The notes beneath the pieces were generated by a model. It was given only the letters and a program-made list of their open reading frames with translations. It was not told the origin of the DNA and searched no databases. This document shows positions 17,224 through 26,371 of a stretch of 64,000 nucleotides of DNA, piece after piece. The position numbers were made by a program, and so were the translations under genes. The stretch spans positions 1,364,001 to 1,428,000 of the forward strand of contig NZ_CAXIQH010000001.1 in assembly GCF_964030975.1 (NCBI RefSeq). Direction: 5' to 3'. The DNA comes from Tisiphia sp964030975. GTDB lineage: Bacteria; Pseudomonadota; Alphaproteobacteria; Rickettsiales; Rickettsiaceae. Position 1 is the first letter of the stretch, and every line of letters begins with the position of its first letter.

Positions 17224-18486
17224 TTAAACATAAACCGGAAAATTATCTACTAATTTTTTAACTTGTTGAAAAGTTTTTTGCTCACAATCACTATTATCTT
17301 CAGTAGTTTTCAAGCCATCTAATACATCGCTAATCATATTACCAACTTCTACAAATTCTTTTTCTTTAAATCCTCTAGTGGTGCATGCTGGAGTACCAAG
17401 CCTAATACCAGAAGTAATAAATGGTGAAGTGGCATCAAATGGGATAGCATTTTTATTACAGGTTATACCGGCTCTTTCCAGTGAATCTGCCGCCACCTTA
17501 CCAGTTATACTATATTTCCGTAAGTCCACTAATACTATATGATTATCAGTGCCATTAGTTAAAATATCATAGCCTCTTGCCATTAAACTGTTAGCAAGTG
17601 CTTTGGCGTTACTGATAACCTGTTTTATATATAAATGATAACCTGGTTGTAAGTTTTCCAAAAATGCCACTGCTTTTGCTGCAACAATATGCATTAATGG
17701 TCCGCCTTGCAACCCAGGGAACAAAGCAAGATTTATCTTCTTACCCAACTCCTCATCATTTGACAGAATAAGACCGCCACGTGGACCACGCAGAGTTTTA
17801 TGAGTAGTAGAAGTCACAACATGAGCATAAGGCAAAGGACTTGGATGTTCACCTACCGCAACCAGTCCAGCAATATGGGCAATGTCTGCTACTAAATACG
17901 CCCCTACTCTATCAGCAATCTCCCTAAATTTAGCAAAATCTAATTGACGTGAGTGGGCAGAATAGCCAGCTATAATCAATTTAGGTTTATGCTGCACTGC
18001 CAATCGCTCTATTTGCTGATAATCAATTAGATAAGTCTCCTTATTTACCGAATAGAACACAGAGTTAAACCATTTGCCAGACAAGTTAGGCGGAGCACCA
18101 TGAGTTAAATGTCCGCCTGTATCTAGCGACATACCAAGTATGGTATCATGTGGTTTTAATAAGGTTAAAAATACTGCCTGATTAGCCTGAGAACCGGAAT
18201 GAGGCTGAACATTAGCATATTTACAATTAAATAGTGTTTTAACCCGCTCTATAGCTAAAGTCTCAGCCTTATCAACCTCAACACACCCATTATAATAGCG
18301 TTTTCCCGGATATCCTTCAGCATATTTATTGGTCAGAATTGAGCCTTGTGCTTCTAATACTGCTGGGCTTACAAAATTTTCAGAGGCAATCAATTCAATA
18401 AAATCATGCTGACGTTTTTTTTCGCCATTGATAATTTGGTATATATCGTTATCTGTTTCAGATAATTTATTGGTAAATATATTCAT
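17224..18486 (-). CDS. glyA: serine hydroxymethyltransferase
   Basis: A 420-residue PLP enzyme that interconverts serine and glycine with transfer of a one-carbon unit to tetrahydrofolate. Visible are IELIASENFVS, NKYAEGYPGKRYYNGC, ANVQPHSGSQAN and the PLP-lysine motif VTSTTHKTLRGPRGG. The C-terminus is normal. It sits alone between two repeat elements. Confidence 0.97.
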   Translation of the reverse strand: MNIFTNKLSETDNDIYQIINGEKKRQHDFIELIASENFVSPAVLEAQGSILTNKYAEGYPGKRYYNGCVEVDKAETLAIERVKTLFNCKYANVQPHSGSQANQAVFLTLLKPHDTILGMSLDTGGHLTHGAPPNLSGKWFNSVFYSVNKETYLIDYQQIERLAVQHKPKLIIAGYSAHSRQLDFAKFREIADRVGAYLVADIAHIAGLVAVGEHPSPLPYAHVVTSTTHKTLRGPRGGLILSNDEELGKKINLALFPGLQGGPLMHIVAAKAVAFLENLQPGYHLYIKQVISNAKALANSLMARGYDILTNGTDNHIVLVDLRKYSITGKVAADSLERAGITCNKNAIPFDATSPFITSGIRLGTPACTTRGFKEKEFVEVGNMISDVLDGLKTTEDNSDCEQKTFQQVKKLVDNFPVYV

Positions 18487-18521
18487 TAATTTAACCTACT
18501 ATTTAAGTCGTATGTGGTCAA

Positions 18522-18653
18522 CGTCATTGCGAGAAGACCGTAGGTCGACGAAGCAATCCATAAAAGTAACCAAAAATGGATTGCTTCGTAGGCTTGTGCC
18601 TACTCGCAATGACGTTTGTAAATTTGACATAATGTTAGCCCTGGTTAGCTATA
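18522..18653. repeat. R1 palindromic repeat
   Basis: Runs from cgtcattgcgag to ggttagctata. Its right end overlaps the 3' end of the carboxylesterase gene and supplies that gene's last codons and stop. Confidence 0.87.
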
Positions 18654-19279
18654 AACTTAACGGCAAATTGTAGTCCCCTATCATCAATAGAATGTGCAAG
18701 ATTTGGTACCCTGTAGTGACTATAAGCAATATCATATTTCTCTAGATATTCTATTATTTCGTCCATGCTACTTACGTCAAGCACATCGTCTAATTCACCA
18801 TGTATCACGCAAACTGGAGTAGTTTTATTGATACATTCTTGTGGAGCAATTAATTTGCCAGAAAACCCTATTACACAAGCAAAAGGTTCTTTTTGTATAA
18901 AATTTAAATATAGTCCCATCATGGTACCCTGTGAAAAACCAATTATGATGGTATTTTTATTAGTTAAATTTAGTTCTTCTTGTTTCTTTTGGATTATGCT
19001 AACAACTAAGCCACTATTTTTAGCAACTAGTTCCCTGACTATATCGGGGGTACGGTTATTTAGACTAAACCATTGTCTACCATAAGAGGCGTTATCAAAT
19101 TTTTCAATGCCATGTGGTGCAATAAAGTGACAATCGGGTAATTCCTTAGACATAAAGGGAACTAATCCTATTAAATCATCTCCATCTGAACCAAGCCCAT
19201 GTAACAATATGACAAGCTTTTTACATTCATTGTTCAAACTTTTTACTTCCGGATAGGATAATATTTCATTTTTAGTCAT
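18635..19279 (-). CDS. phospholipase/carboxylesterase family hydrolase
   Basis: A 214-residue alpha/beta hydrolase of the carboxylesterase/thioesterase family. The nucleophile elbow is GFSQG, an oxyanion-type LLHGLGSDGDDL opens the fold, and HGELDDVLDVS and NLAHSIDD supply the acid and histidine. Substrates may be short acyl esters or lysophospholipids. The last residues (IANQG) and the stop come from the R1 repeat end, so the native C-terminus may have been altered slightly. It is flanked on both sides by R1 elements. Confidence 0.9.
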   Translation of the reverse strand: MTKNEILSYPEVKSLNNECKKLVILLHGLGSDGDDLIGLVPFMSKELPDCHFIAPHGIEKFDNASYGRQWFSLNNRTPDIVRELVAKNSGLVVSIIQKKQEELNLTNKNTIIIGFSQGTMMGLYLNFIQKEPFACVIGFSGKLIAPQECINKTTPVCVIHGELDDVLDVSSMDEIIEYLEKYDIAYSHYRVPNLAHSIDDRGLQFAVKFIANQG

Positions 19280-19300
19280 TTTTTTAAGCTCTTAATTTTT

Positions 19301-19467
19301 ATATAACTAACCAGGGCTAACATTACGCCAAATTGACAAATGTCATTGCGAGAAGCCACTTTAGTGGCGACGAAGCAATCCAAGATTAGAGATGGATTGC
19401 CACGACCACTACGTGGTCTCGCAATGACGTCAGTTTACTATGGCAAAATACTAATAGGCTAGCTATC
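19301..19467. repeat. R1 palindromic repeat, complete
   Basis: Starts tataactaaccagggctaac and ends with a ggctagctat variant of the R1 end, with gtcattgcgag and ctcgcaatgacg inside. It overlaps the last codons of the GlmU-like gene. Confidence 0.87.
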
Positions 19468-20199
19468 CCCCGTTAACTTAGCAATAGTTCTATTAGCTTC
19501 TTCTAGCTCTTGTTTAGTATTTACTCCAACCACTATGTCGTGGTCGGAAGATAACAAATATGATACTTTTTCTCCACCATCCTTAACAATTTTTACCAAT
19601 TCCGTTAAATACAACTCTTTTGATTTATCAGGTTTCTCTAAAAAGATAGAAGGTAAATATTTGTTTAATATACCTTCTGCAAAAACCATGACACCAGAAT
19701 TACAAATTGTTACAGCTAGTTCTTCACTTGTTGCTTGCTTAAATTCAACAATCCTTAAAAAATTTCCTAGTTTATCAGTAACTATTCGTCCATATTGTCC
19801 AGGATTATCTCGCTTAAAGCACAATGTTGTTACAGCAGAATTTGTCGAAACTAGATGTTCTAGTAAATCATTAATAATATCTGCCGTAATTAAAGGATTA
19901 TCTCCATAAAGTACTGCCACAATTTTGTTGTCATCAATTAAATCCAGAGTACTATATACAGCATGAGCAGTACCAAGAGGTTCTGGCTGTAAAACAAATT
20001 TACAAATATCTTTATAACAAACAATATATTCTTCTAACTGCCATGAATGAACTAAAATAACTTCATTGCTCACTTGCTTTGCATTGGTTATCACCCTATC
20101 AAGCATAGATATATCACCAACTTTATGCATTACTTTTGGTAAGGTAGATTCCATTCTTCTACCATTACCTGCAGCTAGAACAATAACTTGGCAATCCAT
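19459..20199 (-). CDS. GlmU-like N-acetylglucosamine-1-phosphate uridyltransferase domain only
   Basis: A 246-residue protein equal to the nucleotidyltransferase half of GlmU: VIVLAAGNGRRMESTLPKVMH (nucleotide loop and lysine), QPEPLGTAHAVYS, VLYGDNPLI and NSGVMVF. The C-terminal left-handed beta-helix acetyltransferase half of normal GlmU (about 450 residues) is missing. The final codons (GDS-stop) lie in an R1 repeat end, so the repeat may have fixed the truncation. One base separates it from yebC. It may only make UDP-GlcNAc from an existing GlcNAc-1-phosphate, or be a separate sugar nucleotidyltransferase. Confidence 0.85.
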   Translation of the reverse strand: MDCQVIVLAAGNGRRMESTLPKVMHKVGDISMLDRVITNAKQVSNEVILVHSWQLEEYIVCYKDICKFVLQPEPLGTAHAVYSTLDLIDDNKIVAVLYGDNPLITADIINDLLEHLVSTNSAVTTLCFKRDNPGQYGRIVTDKLGNFLRIVEFKQATSEELAVTICNSGVMVFAEGILNKYLPSIFLEKPDKSKELYLTELVKIVKDGGEKVSYLLSSDHDIVVGVNTKQELEEANRTIAKLTGDS

Positions 20200-20200
20200 A

Positions 20201-20953
20201 TTAAACGTCCTTCATAGTTTCATAAATTGCATCAGATAATTCATAATTACCAAAAACTTTTTGCACATCATCACTTTCTTCTAAAATATCTACTAATTTT
20301 AATAGCTTCTCTGCTTTATCATTCTCTTCTATAATTATGGTATTTTTAGCCACCCAACCTATGTAAGATTCTTCAGGATGCCCATATTTATTGGTCAGAA
20401 ATTCAAGAGCTTGCACAAAGTTCTCAATATCTGTGTAGATTAAGTATGTATCTTCTTCAGAAATCATATCTTTTGCTCCAGCCTCTAGGCTACTTTCAAA
20501 CATAGCTTCTATTGTTGCTACATTTGCCGGATATTGTATTACTCCGAGATGATTAAACAGATAACTAACACTGCCAGTTTCACCTAAATTGCCACCAAAT
20601 TTGCTAAAAGCTGCCCTAATCTCCGCAGCCGTACGATTTTTATTATCAGTTAAAGCCTCTATTATTATTGCAATCCCACCGGGAGCAAAGCCCTCATATC
20701 TAATCTCTGTGTAATTTTCGTTGTTATTCGAATCACTTGCCGCACTTATTGCCTTATCTATTCGTTCCTTTGGCAAATTATGACTCCGAGCTGCAGCTAT
20801 ACTACTCCGCAGCCGTGGATTATTGTTTATATCAGAGCCTAATTTAGCAGCAGTAATAATTTCTCTAACTAACTTAGTAAAAATTTTTGCCCTTTTTTTA
20901 TCTTGCGCACCCTTTCGGTGCTGAATATTTTTAAATTTTGAATGACCGGCCAT
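20201..20953 (-). CDS. YebC/PmpR family transcriptional regulator
   Basis: A 250-residue YebC-family protein with the typical N-terminus (MAGHSKFKNIQHRKGAQDKKR and the KIFTKLVREI segment), FAPGGIAIIIEALTDNKNRT and the KFGGNLGETGSVSYLF core. Members regulate transcription or, as recently shown, help translation of difficult sequences. The gene is immediately upstream of the GlmU-like gene, so the two are probably co-transcribed. Confidence 0.95.
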   Translation of the reverse strand: MAGHSKFKNIQHRKGAQDKKRAKIFTKLVREIITAAKLGSDINNNPRLRSSIAAARSHNLPKERIDKAISAASDSNNNENYTEIRYEGFAPGGIAIIIEALTDNKNRTAAEIRAAFSKFGGNLGETGSVSYLFNHLGVIQYPANVATIEAMFESSLEAGAKDMISEEDTYLIYTDIENFVQALEFLTNKYGHPEESYIGWVAKNTIIIEENDKAEKLLKLVDILEESDDVQKVFGNYELSDAIYETMKDV

Positions 20954-21135
20954 ATTGTAATCTTAAATCATTTTGAAGAATCTATACTCAAAGTATTTGA
21001 GTATACTCATTAGTAAGCCGAATCGTATCATAAGGCAGTTTAAAGTCAATAATAAATTCCTCAAGTAACCTCTATAGTCAAGTTTTTTCACCATACCATA
21101 TTTTTTTACTTTAATAAAACTACATATCATCTTAT

Positions 21136-21312
21136 TATAGCTAATCCGTTAATGTTCTAGATGACCTCTCCGTCATTGCGAGGAGCTACTTTAGTAGCGA
21201 CGAAGCAATCCAAAAGACCAGAAGTGGATTGCTTCGTCGTAGCAATGCTACTTCCTCGCAATGACATTGAGGAACTTATAACAATATCAAGAACTTAATA
21301 GGGTTAGCTATA
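21136..21312. repeat. R1 palindromic repeat, complete
   Basis: Begins tatagctaatccgttaatg and ends gggttagctatat. A gaggagctactttagtagcg inner arm and a tcgtagcaatgctacttcctcg arm surround the middle. It precedes coxB by about 45 bases. Confidence 0.9.
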
Positions 21313-21357
21313 TTGTCTAACTATAGCATATAGGGTTAAGCCCACTAAGTATTATTT

Positions 21358-22158
21358 ATGAAAAAATTTATAATTTTATATCTTTTATTTGCTCACGACT
21401 GCCTGGCATCAGCACCTCAGGCGTGGCAAATGTTGTTACAAACCCCGGCAAGCCCTCTTATGGAAGAGCTACAGGGGTTTCATAATTTCCTGCTACTAAT
21501 ATCAGGCGGAATAGTTGTCTTTATTTTCGTTCTACTAATGTATGTTTGTATTAGATTTAATGCCAAAGCCAATCCCATTCCAGCAAAATTCTCTCATAAC
21601 ATATTGATTGAGGTTATTTGGACGATAATTCCTATAATAATTTTGGTTATTATTGCCATACCTTCATTCCGTGTCTTACGGTTTGCTGAGAAAATTCCTG
21701 AAATAGACATGACGGTTAAAGTTGTAGGATATCAGTGGTATTGGCACTATATCTACCCTGATCATGATAATATTGAATTTGATAGTTATTTAATTACTGA
21801 TGAAAACTTAAAACCTGGTCAGAAAAGATTGTTAGAAGTTGATAACCGTATTATCATACCAGAAAATACTACCGTAAAATTTTTAATTACCGCAGGAGAT
21901 GTCATACATAGTTTTGCAGTACCAGCATTAGGTATAAAGATTGATGCGGTTCCTGGAAGAATCAACGAAACCTGGACTAAAATTAGTAAGAAAGGTGTGT
22001 ATTATGGTCAGTGTTCAGAGCTTTGTGGTGTTAATCATGGCTTTATGCCGATTGCCATTGAAGTGGTAAGCAAGGAAGAATTCCAAAATTGGCTAATTGC
22101 AACAAAAACAAAATTCTCTATGCAAGTAAAGACAAACGTCATTGCTAGGAGACCATAA
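21358..22158 (+). CDS. coxB: cytochrome c oxidase subunit II
   Basis: A 266-residue CoxB with a signal peptide (ILYLLFAHDCLASA), two membrane helices at about residues 47-67 and 84-104, and a periplasmic cupredoxin domain. The CuA site is visible: VIHSFAVPALGIK, then GQCSELCGVNHGFMPI. It accepts electrons from cytochrome c for the aa3-type oxidase. The last residues (NVIARRP) are encoded by the start of an R1 repeat (cgtcattgctaggagacc), so the native end was probably changed. coxA is not adjacent but 4.2 kb downstream. Confidence 0.96.
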   Translation: MKKFIILYLLFAHDCLASAPQAWQMLLQTPASPLMEELQGFHNFLLLISGGIVVFIFVLLMYVCIRFNAKANPIPAKFSHNILIEVIWTIIPIIILVIIAIPSFRVLRFAEKIPEIDMTVKVVGYQWYWHYIYPDHDNIEFDSYLITDENLKPGQKRLLEVDNRIIIPENTTVKFLITAGDVIHSFAVPALGIKIDAVPGRINETWTKISKKGVYYGQCSELCGVNHGFMPIAIEVVSKEEFQNWLIATKTKFSMQVKTNVIARRP

Positions 22159-22294
22159 GGTCAACGAGAAATTGTAAGTTGTCATTCCCGCCGCAGCTAG
22201 AAATGACAAAGTGGTGCGGGAGCGGCATCTTACAATTTTATGTCATCCCTGCGTAGGCAGGGATCTAGATTCCCGCCTACGCGGGAATGACAAG
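22135..22294. repeat. partial R1 and R2 repeat cores
   Basis: An R1 fragment (cgtcattgctaggagacc) overlaps the coxB end. Then come two R2-type cores (ttgtcattcccgcc and atgtcatccctgcgtaggca to cgcgggaatgacaag). Confidence 0.75.
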
Positions 22295-22295
22295 T

Positions 22296-22435
22296 TATAG
22301 TGAAACCTATTGAATTAGGTGATACAAACTTTGTGTCATACCTGCGAAAGCAGGTATCTAGATTCCCGCCTTCGCGGGAATGACAACTTACAATAGTTAT
22401 GTTCTTTATCACCTAATCCTATAGACATAACTATA
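22296..22435. repeat. R2 palindrome, complete
   Basis: A 140-bp palindrome from tatagtgaaacctattgaat to cctatagacataactata. Each half contains aggtgat(a)/atcacct arms, and the centre holds gcaggtatctagattcccgc. It is the intact form of the palindrome that the IS5-type element interrupts at 10060. No gene is seen between 22159 and 22621. Confidence 0.9.
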
Positions 22436-22621
22436 GCAAGAATGACAAGTTACAGTTGCTTCATCGCTAATAAACTGAGTAATGCTAGGAGACTGTCGGA
22501 GATGGCTAGTCAAGTTAACTATAAATATTTTTTAAGTTAAATTAAATGAAAAGCTTAGTGCTAGGTATTTTTAGTGTATACTCAAAATAAAAGTTAATAT
22601 TCACTAAATGAACAAGGTTCT

Positions 22622-23239
22622 ATGGTACAGCCTAGCAATAATTATCCACATATTTACCCAAAACAGGTTAAAGAAACTATATTTTTAAAACATTTTATTC
22701 ACAATCCTAACATAATGGTAGGTGATTATAGTTACTATCATGACGATCAGTACCCAGAATATTTTGAACGTAATAACGTTATAGGCTGTCATCAGTGTAA
22801 ATTAATTATCGGTAAGTTTTGTGCTATTGCCAAAAGGACTACTTTTATCATGGATGATGTCAACCATCTCATGGATGGTTTTTCTACTTATCCATTTTTT
22901 ATTTTTGAAGGTTGGAATAATTATACCCCAACTCCTGGTAAAGCTAGGAGTACAATAGTTGGTAATGATGTGTGGTTTAGTACCAATGCAGTCATTATGC
23001 CAGGAGTAACAATAGGAGATGGAGCGATTATCGGAGCATATGCAGTGGTCACCAAGGATGTACCACCCTACTCTATCGTTGCAGGTAATCCTAGTCGAAT
23101 TATTAGAAAAAGATTCTCAGATGATGTAATCAATGAGTTAGTACAAATAAAATGGTGGGATTGGGATTATGATAAAATTACTAGAAATATCAAGGTCATA
23201 GTAGGGGCGGATATTGAACAATTCAAAAAATGTAAATAG
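22622..23239 (+). CDS. xenobiotic (CatB/Vat-type) acetyltransferase
   Basis: A 205-residue left-handed beta-helix acyltransferase of the xenobiotic acetyltransferase family, which includes CatB and streptogramin acetylases. Features are GDYSYYHDD, IGKFCAIAKRTTFIMDDVNH with the catalytic histidine (His82), the hexapeptide-repeat coil (IVGNDVWFSTNAVIMPGVTIGDG) and the IVAGNPSRIIRKRF C-terminal motif. Substrate may be an antibiotic or a sugar. It is one of three accessory genes that separate coxB from coxA, which points to acquisition. Confidence 0.88.
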   Translation: MVQPSNNYPHIYPKQVKETIFLKHFIHNPNIMVGDYSYYHDDQYPEYFERNNVIGCHQCKLIIGKFCAIAKRTTFIMDDVNHLMDGFSTYPFFIFEGWNNYTPTPGKARSTIVGNDVWFSTNAVIMPGVTIGDGAIIGAYAVVTKDVPPYSIVAGNPSRIIRKRFSDDVINELVQIKWWDWDYDKITRNIKVIVGADIEQFKKCK

Positions 23240-23283
23240 TAAAACGTAGAAAGGAATGCATAAGCACAACAAAAAACAAAAAT

Positions 23284-23394
23284 CTATAGCTAACCCGAAT
23301 AAGTTCTAGGTACCCCAATCGTCATTGCGAGGAGCTACTTTAGTAGCTCCTCGCAATGACGGAGAAACTATCTAAAATCTTAACGGATTAGCTA
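23284..23394. repeat. R1 palindromic repeat, short form
   Basis: Begins tatagctaacccgaataagt and ends cggattagcta. The central part reads gaggagctactttagtagct and folds directly back, so this is a compact near-perfect hairpin version of R1. Confidence 0.88.
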
Positions 23395-23473
23395 CAGAAA
23401 AAAGAAGATGCTATGTTTTTGAAATTGCATCACTATTTTAGTACTTATAATTGAATTTAAGAAGGTTTAAAAT

Positions 23474-25243
23474 ATGCATAAAGTTGTTTTCCTAAAAACG
23501 CAGAAGACCTACCCTTTTTTGTGTTATTTCGGTATTTTTATTATAATGCTTACTATAGGTATAGCTTTATACCATTGGTTTAATATAAAATCTTCTCATG
23601 AGGTGCCTATAATGTACTCAGATAATTTGAGCGTAAAACAAGGGGCAAGAGAGCAAAGCGTAGATAAGCTAAGTGACAAGAATCTCCAGCAGATTTACGG
23701 TTCTTCAAAGCAGAACACTATACGTAAGAGACATTTACGGGGTACATGGATTGCCACAGTGACCAACTTAGATTGGCCAACAAAGCAATCATTAGCAATC
23801 CTAGATCAAACAGAGCGTATTAAAACACAAAAGAATGAGCTTATCAGCATGTTGGATGAAGCAGTTAGTATGGGTATAAATGCTGTGTTTTTTCAAGTCA
23901 AACCAACTTCCGATGCATTCTATCGATCTAATATATTACCATGGTCTTCTTATTTAACTGGTACCTTAGGGCAAGACCCTGGCTATGATCCGTTGCAATT
24001 TATCATTGAGCAGGCTCATCAACGTAACCTAGAATTGCATGCCTGGTTTAATCCATATCGGGTATCCATGGATACAGAGCATAGTACTATTGAGGCTTTG
24101 AAGAATGTTCCCACTGGGTCACCTAAAAGTGTTTATGTTGTTCATCCAGATTGGATAGGTGTCGCGTATAACCGTTTTGTAATTGATCCTGGAATACCAG
24201 ATGTACGTAAATGGGTTATTGATGGGGTAATGGAAGTAGTTGAAAAATACGATATTGATGCTATCCATTTCGATGATTATTTTTATTACGAAACTCCTGA
24301 TTCAAAGTTGAATGATGATGCAACATTTGCATCTTATGGAAATGGTTTTGCTAATAAAGGTGACTGGCGTCGTAACAACACATTACTGTTAATAACTGAA
24401 CTATCAGAAGCTATCCGTTCTGTTAAACCTCACGTAAAATTTGGTATTAGCCCTTCTGGTGTTTGGCGTAATAAAATTGATGATCCAATTGGTTCAGATA
24501 CTTCTGCTGGCAGCCCACATTATGATACTTACTATGCCGATACACGACTATGGATTCTTAAAGAACTAATTGACTATGTAGCACCGCAGGTATATTGGCC
24601 TTTTACCCGAAAAATAGTGCAGTTTGATATCATTACCCAATGGTGGAGTAATGTTGTACAAGGCAAAAACGTTCATTTGTATATTGGTGAAGCTCTATAT
24701 AAAGTAGGTGTTCCTAGCAGTACGGAGCCAGAGTGGGTTGTTGATAATGGTGCGAGTGAGATTAAAAAACAATTACTCTGGAATATTGATATGGCAACAA
24801 TTCAGGGTAGCATTCTTTTTCACCAATCATCTTTAAACGAACCAGTTGTATTACACGCAAGAGAAGTGATTAAAAAAGAAGTATGGCCTTCTATTGCTCT
24901 AATTCCTTCCATGCCCTGGAAAGGAAACATTTCTCCAAGAGCACCGAGCAATCTAACACAAATAGTCACCCCAGAAGGGATTAGGTTGCAATGGGAAGAT
25001 GGTGGTGATGATAGCTCAACAACAGTCTATTACGCTATTTATAGATTTACTGATGGTAAACCAGCAGATATTAATTGTGCTGACTGTTTGTTGTCTACAG
25101 TTCGTCGTAAGATTGGTAAACAGCAAATTTGGCTTGATAATTCAATGAAAAATAATTATAAGGGCTTACTATATGGTGTAACAGCGTTGAGTCGTAATCA
25201 TGATGAAAGTGATGTTTGTACATCTATTCATTCAAAGCCATGA
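23474..25243 (+). CDS. glycoside-hydrolase-like (GHL10) protein, membrane anchored
   Basis: A 589-residue protein. Residues of about 15-37 form a single hydrophobic segment (YFGIFIIMLTIGIALYHW), so it is secreted or anchored. The rest matches the glycosyl hydrolase-like 10 family (DUF187, as in YngK): RGTWIATVTNLDWP, AVFFQVKPTSDAFY, LHAWFNPYRV, IDAIHFDDYFYYE and KFGISPSGVWRNK. A C-terminal fibronectin-like region follows (PSNLTQIVTPEGIRLQWEDGG). The likely target is a glycan, perhaps peptidoglycan or host glycans. It is unusual in Rickettsiaceae and lies within the coxB-coxA interval. Confidence 0.88.
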   Translation: MHKVVFLKTQKTYPFLCYFGIFIIMLTIGIALYHWFNIKSSHEVPIMYSDNLSVKQGAREQSVDKLSDKNLQQIYGSSKQNTIRKRHLRGTWIATVTNLDWPTKQSLAILDQTERIKTQKNELISMLDEAVSMGINAVFFQVKPTSDAFYRSNILPWSSYLTGTLGQDPGYDPLQFIIEQAHQRNLELHAWFNPYRVSMDTEHSTIEALKNVPTGSPKSVYVVHPDWIGVAYNRFVIDPGIPDVRKWVIDGVMEVVEKYDIDAIHFDDYFYYETPDSKLNDDATFASYGNGFANKGDWRRNNTLLLITELSEAIRSVKPHVKFGISPSGVWRNKIDDPIGSDTSAGSPHYDTYYADTRLWILKELIDYVAPQVYWPFTRKIVQFDIITQWWSNVVQGKNVHLYIGEALYKVGVPSSTEPEWVVDNGASEIKKQLLWNIDMATIQGSILFHQSSLNEPVVLHAREVIKKEVWPSIALIPSMPWKGNISPRAPSNLTQIVTPEGIRLQWEDGGDDSSTTVYYAIYRFTDGKPADINCADCLLSTVRRKIGKQQIWLDNSMKNNYKGLLYGVTALSRNHDESDVCTSIHSKP

Positions 25244-25285
25244 TTTTAGCGATATATTCAACAGCAGAGTTCTCTTTAAGTAATT

Positions 25286-25363
25286 TATAGCTAACCCGAC
25301 TAACATTATGTCAAATTCATAGACATCACATTGCGAGGAGCCGCTTTAGCGGCGACTAAGCAA
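25286..25363. repeat. R1 palindromic repeat, left half
   Basis: Starts tatagctaacccgactaaca and breaks off after gcggcgactaagcaatt. The right arm is missing. It lies before the Rpn-like gene. Confidence 0.8.
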
Positions 25364-25432
25364 TTATTTCATAAATATGGTACTTTTTTGACTTTCCTGC
25401 TATAATAATCTCATCATAGAAACAGTAATTAT

Positions 25433-26326
25433 ATGAACAATAATAAGCCGTTAGTTAGCTTTGATTATGCTATCAAATATCTTTTAAAAGATAAAGGGGA
25501 CTATAGTATAGTAGAAGGTTTTATCTCTGCTCTTCTTAAAACTAAGGGCTATAAAGATGTTAAGATAATATCTCTTCTTGAAAGTGAAAGTAACAAAGAA
25601 GATAGTAAAAGCAAAAGAAGCTTAGCTGACTTAATTGTTGAAGATGAAGAACACCATAAATATATTATTGAAATCGAACGTAATGTTCAGGAATCCTTCA
25701 TCCATAAGGCTTGTTTTAATACTTCAAGACTTATCGTGGATAATCTTGCACAAGGAGCGGATTATACACAAATAATCAAAATATTTCATATCTCTCTACT
25801 TTATTTTCCTATAGGTAATGGCAATGGTACTATTTACCATGGTAAAACTATCATTCATGAAATAGAGACTAATGAACGTTTAACTGTTCATATTAAGAAT
25901 AAAGAAACTGATGAAATTTTTGATGCTACCAATATTTTACCAGAATATTTCTATATATCAGTACCACTGTTTAATGATCGGCTAGAAAGAGAGATCGATG
26001 ATTGGCTGCATGTCATGAAATATGATGAAGTGCCAAAAAATTATCATTCGCCTTATATGAGTCAAGTAGCAGAAAAGCTTAATATCCTAAGAATGACTTC
26101 TGAGGAAAGGGCAAGCTATTTCTATTATCAGAAGCAGATTTATACTGATAGAGATGAACTAAGAACTGCTGAAGCAATAGGTAAAGCTAGCGGTGAAGTT
26201 ATAGGGGAAGCTAGAGCAAGAGAATCTATGGCTAAAAATCTACTTAAAGCTGGAGTTTCTATTGATATCATTGCCGAATCCATCGGACTTAGTAAATCTC
26301 AAATAGAAAGCCTAAAAAATGACTGA
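25433..26326 (+). CDS. Rpn-family PD-(D/E)XK nuclease/putative transposase
   Basis: A 297-residue protein of the recombination-promoting nuclease (Rpn; PDDEXK_2) family. The N-terminal FDYAIKYLLKDK is the usual FDxxFKxLF-type motif. The candidate core is Asp66, then Glu80-x-Glu82 (YIIEIERN), where many members have ExQ. The C-terminus has an alanine/glycine-rich repeat (AEAIGKASGEVIGEARARE) and a small HTH-like tail (SIDIIAESIGLSKSQIESL). Members promote recombination with nuclease activity. It lies just upstream of coxA. Confidence 0.88.
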   Translation: MNNNKPLVSFDYAIKYLLKDKGDYSIVEGFISALLKTKGYKDVKIISLLESESNKEDSKSKRSLADLIVEDEEHHKYIIEIERNVQESFIHKACFNTSRLIVDNLAQGADYTQIIKIFHISLLYFPIGNGNGTIYHGKTIIHEIETNERLTVHIKNKETDEIFDATNILPEYFYISVPLFNDRLEREIDDWLHVMKYDEVPKNYHSPYMSQVAEKLNILRMTSEERASYFYYQKQIYTDRDELRTAEAIGKASGEVIGEARARESMAKNLLKAGVSIDIIAESIGLSKSQIESLKND

Positions 26327-26371
26327 CCTACTATAACAAGTTCAGGATGACATGATATAAAAGGATAATTT

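Noticed and set aside
22135..22621. Riboswitch or leader ahead of the acetyltransferase
   Set aside because: The strong folding comes from R1 and R2 palindromes that occur at unrelated sites.
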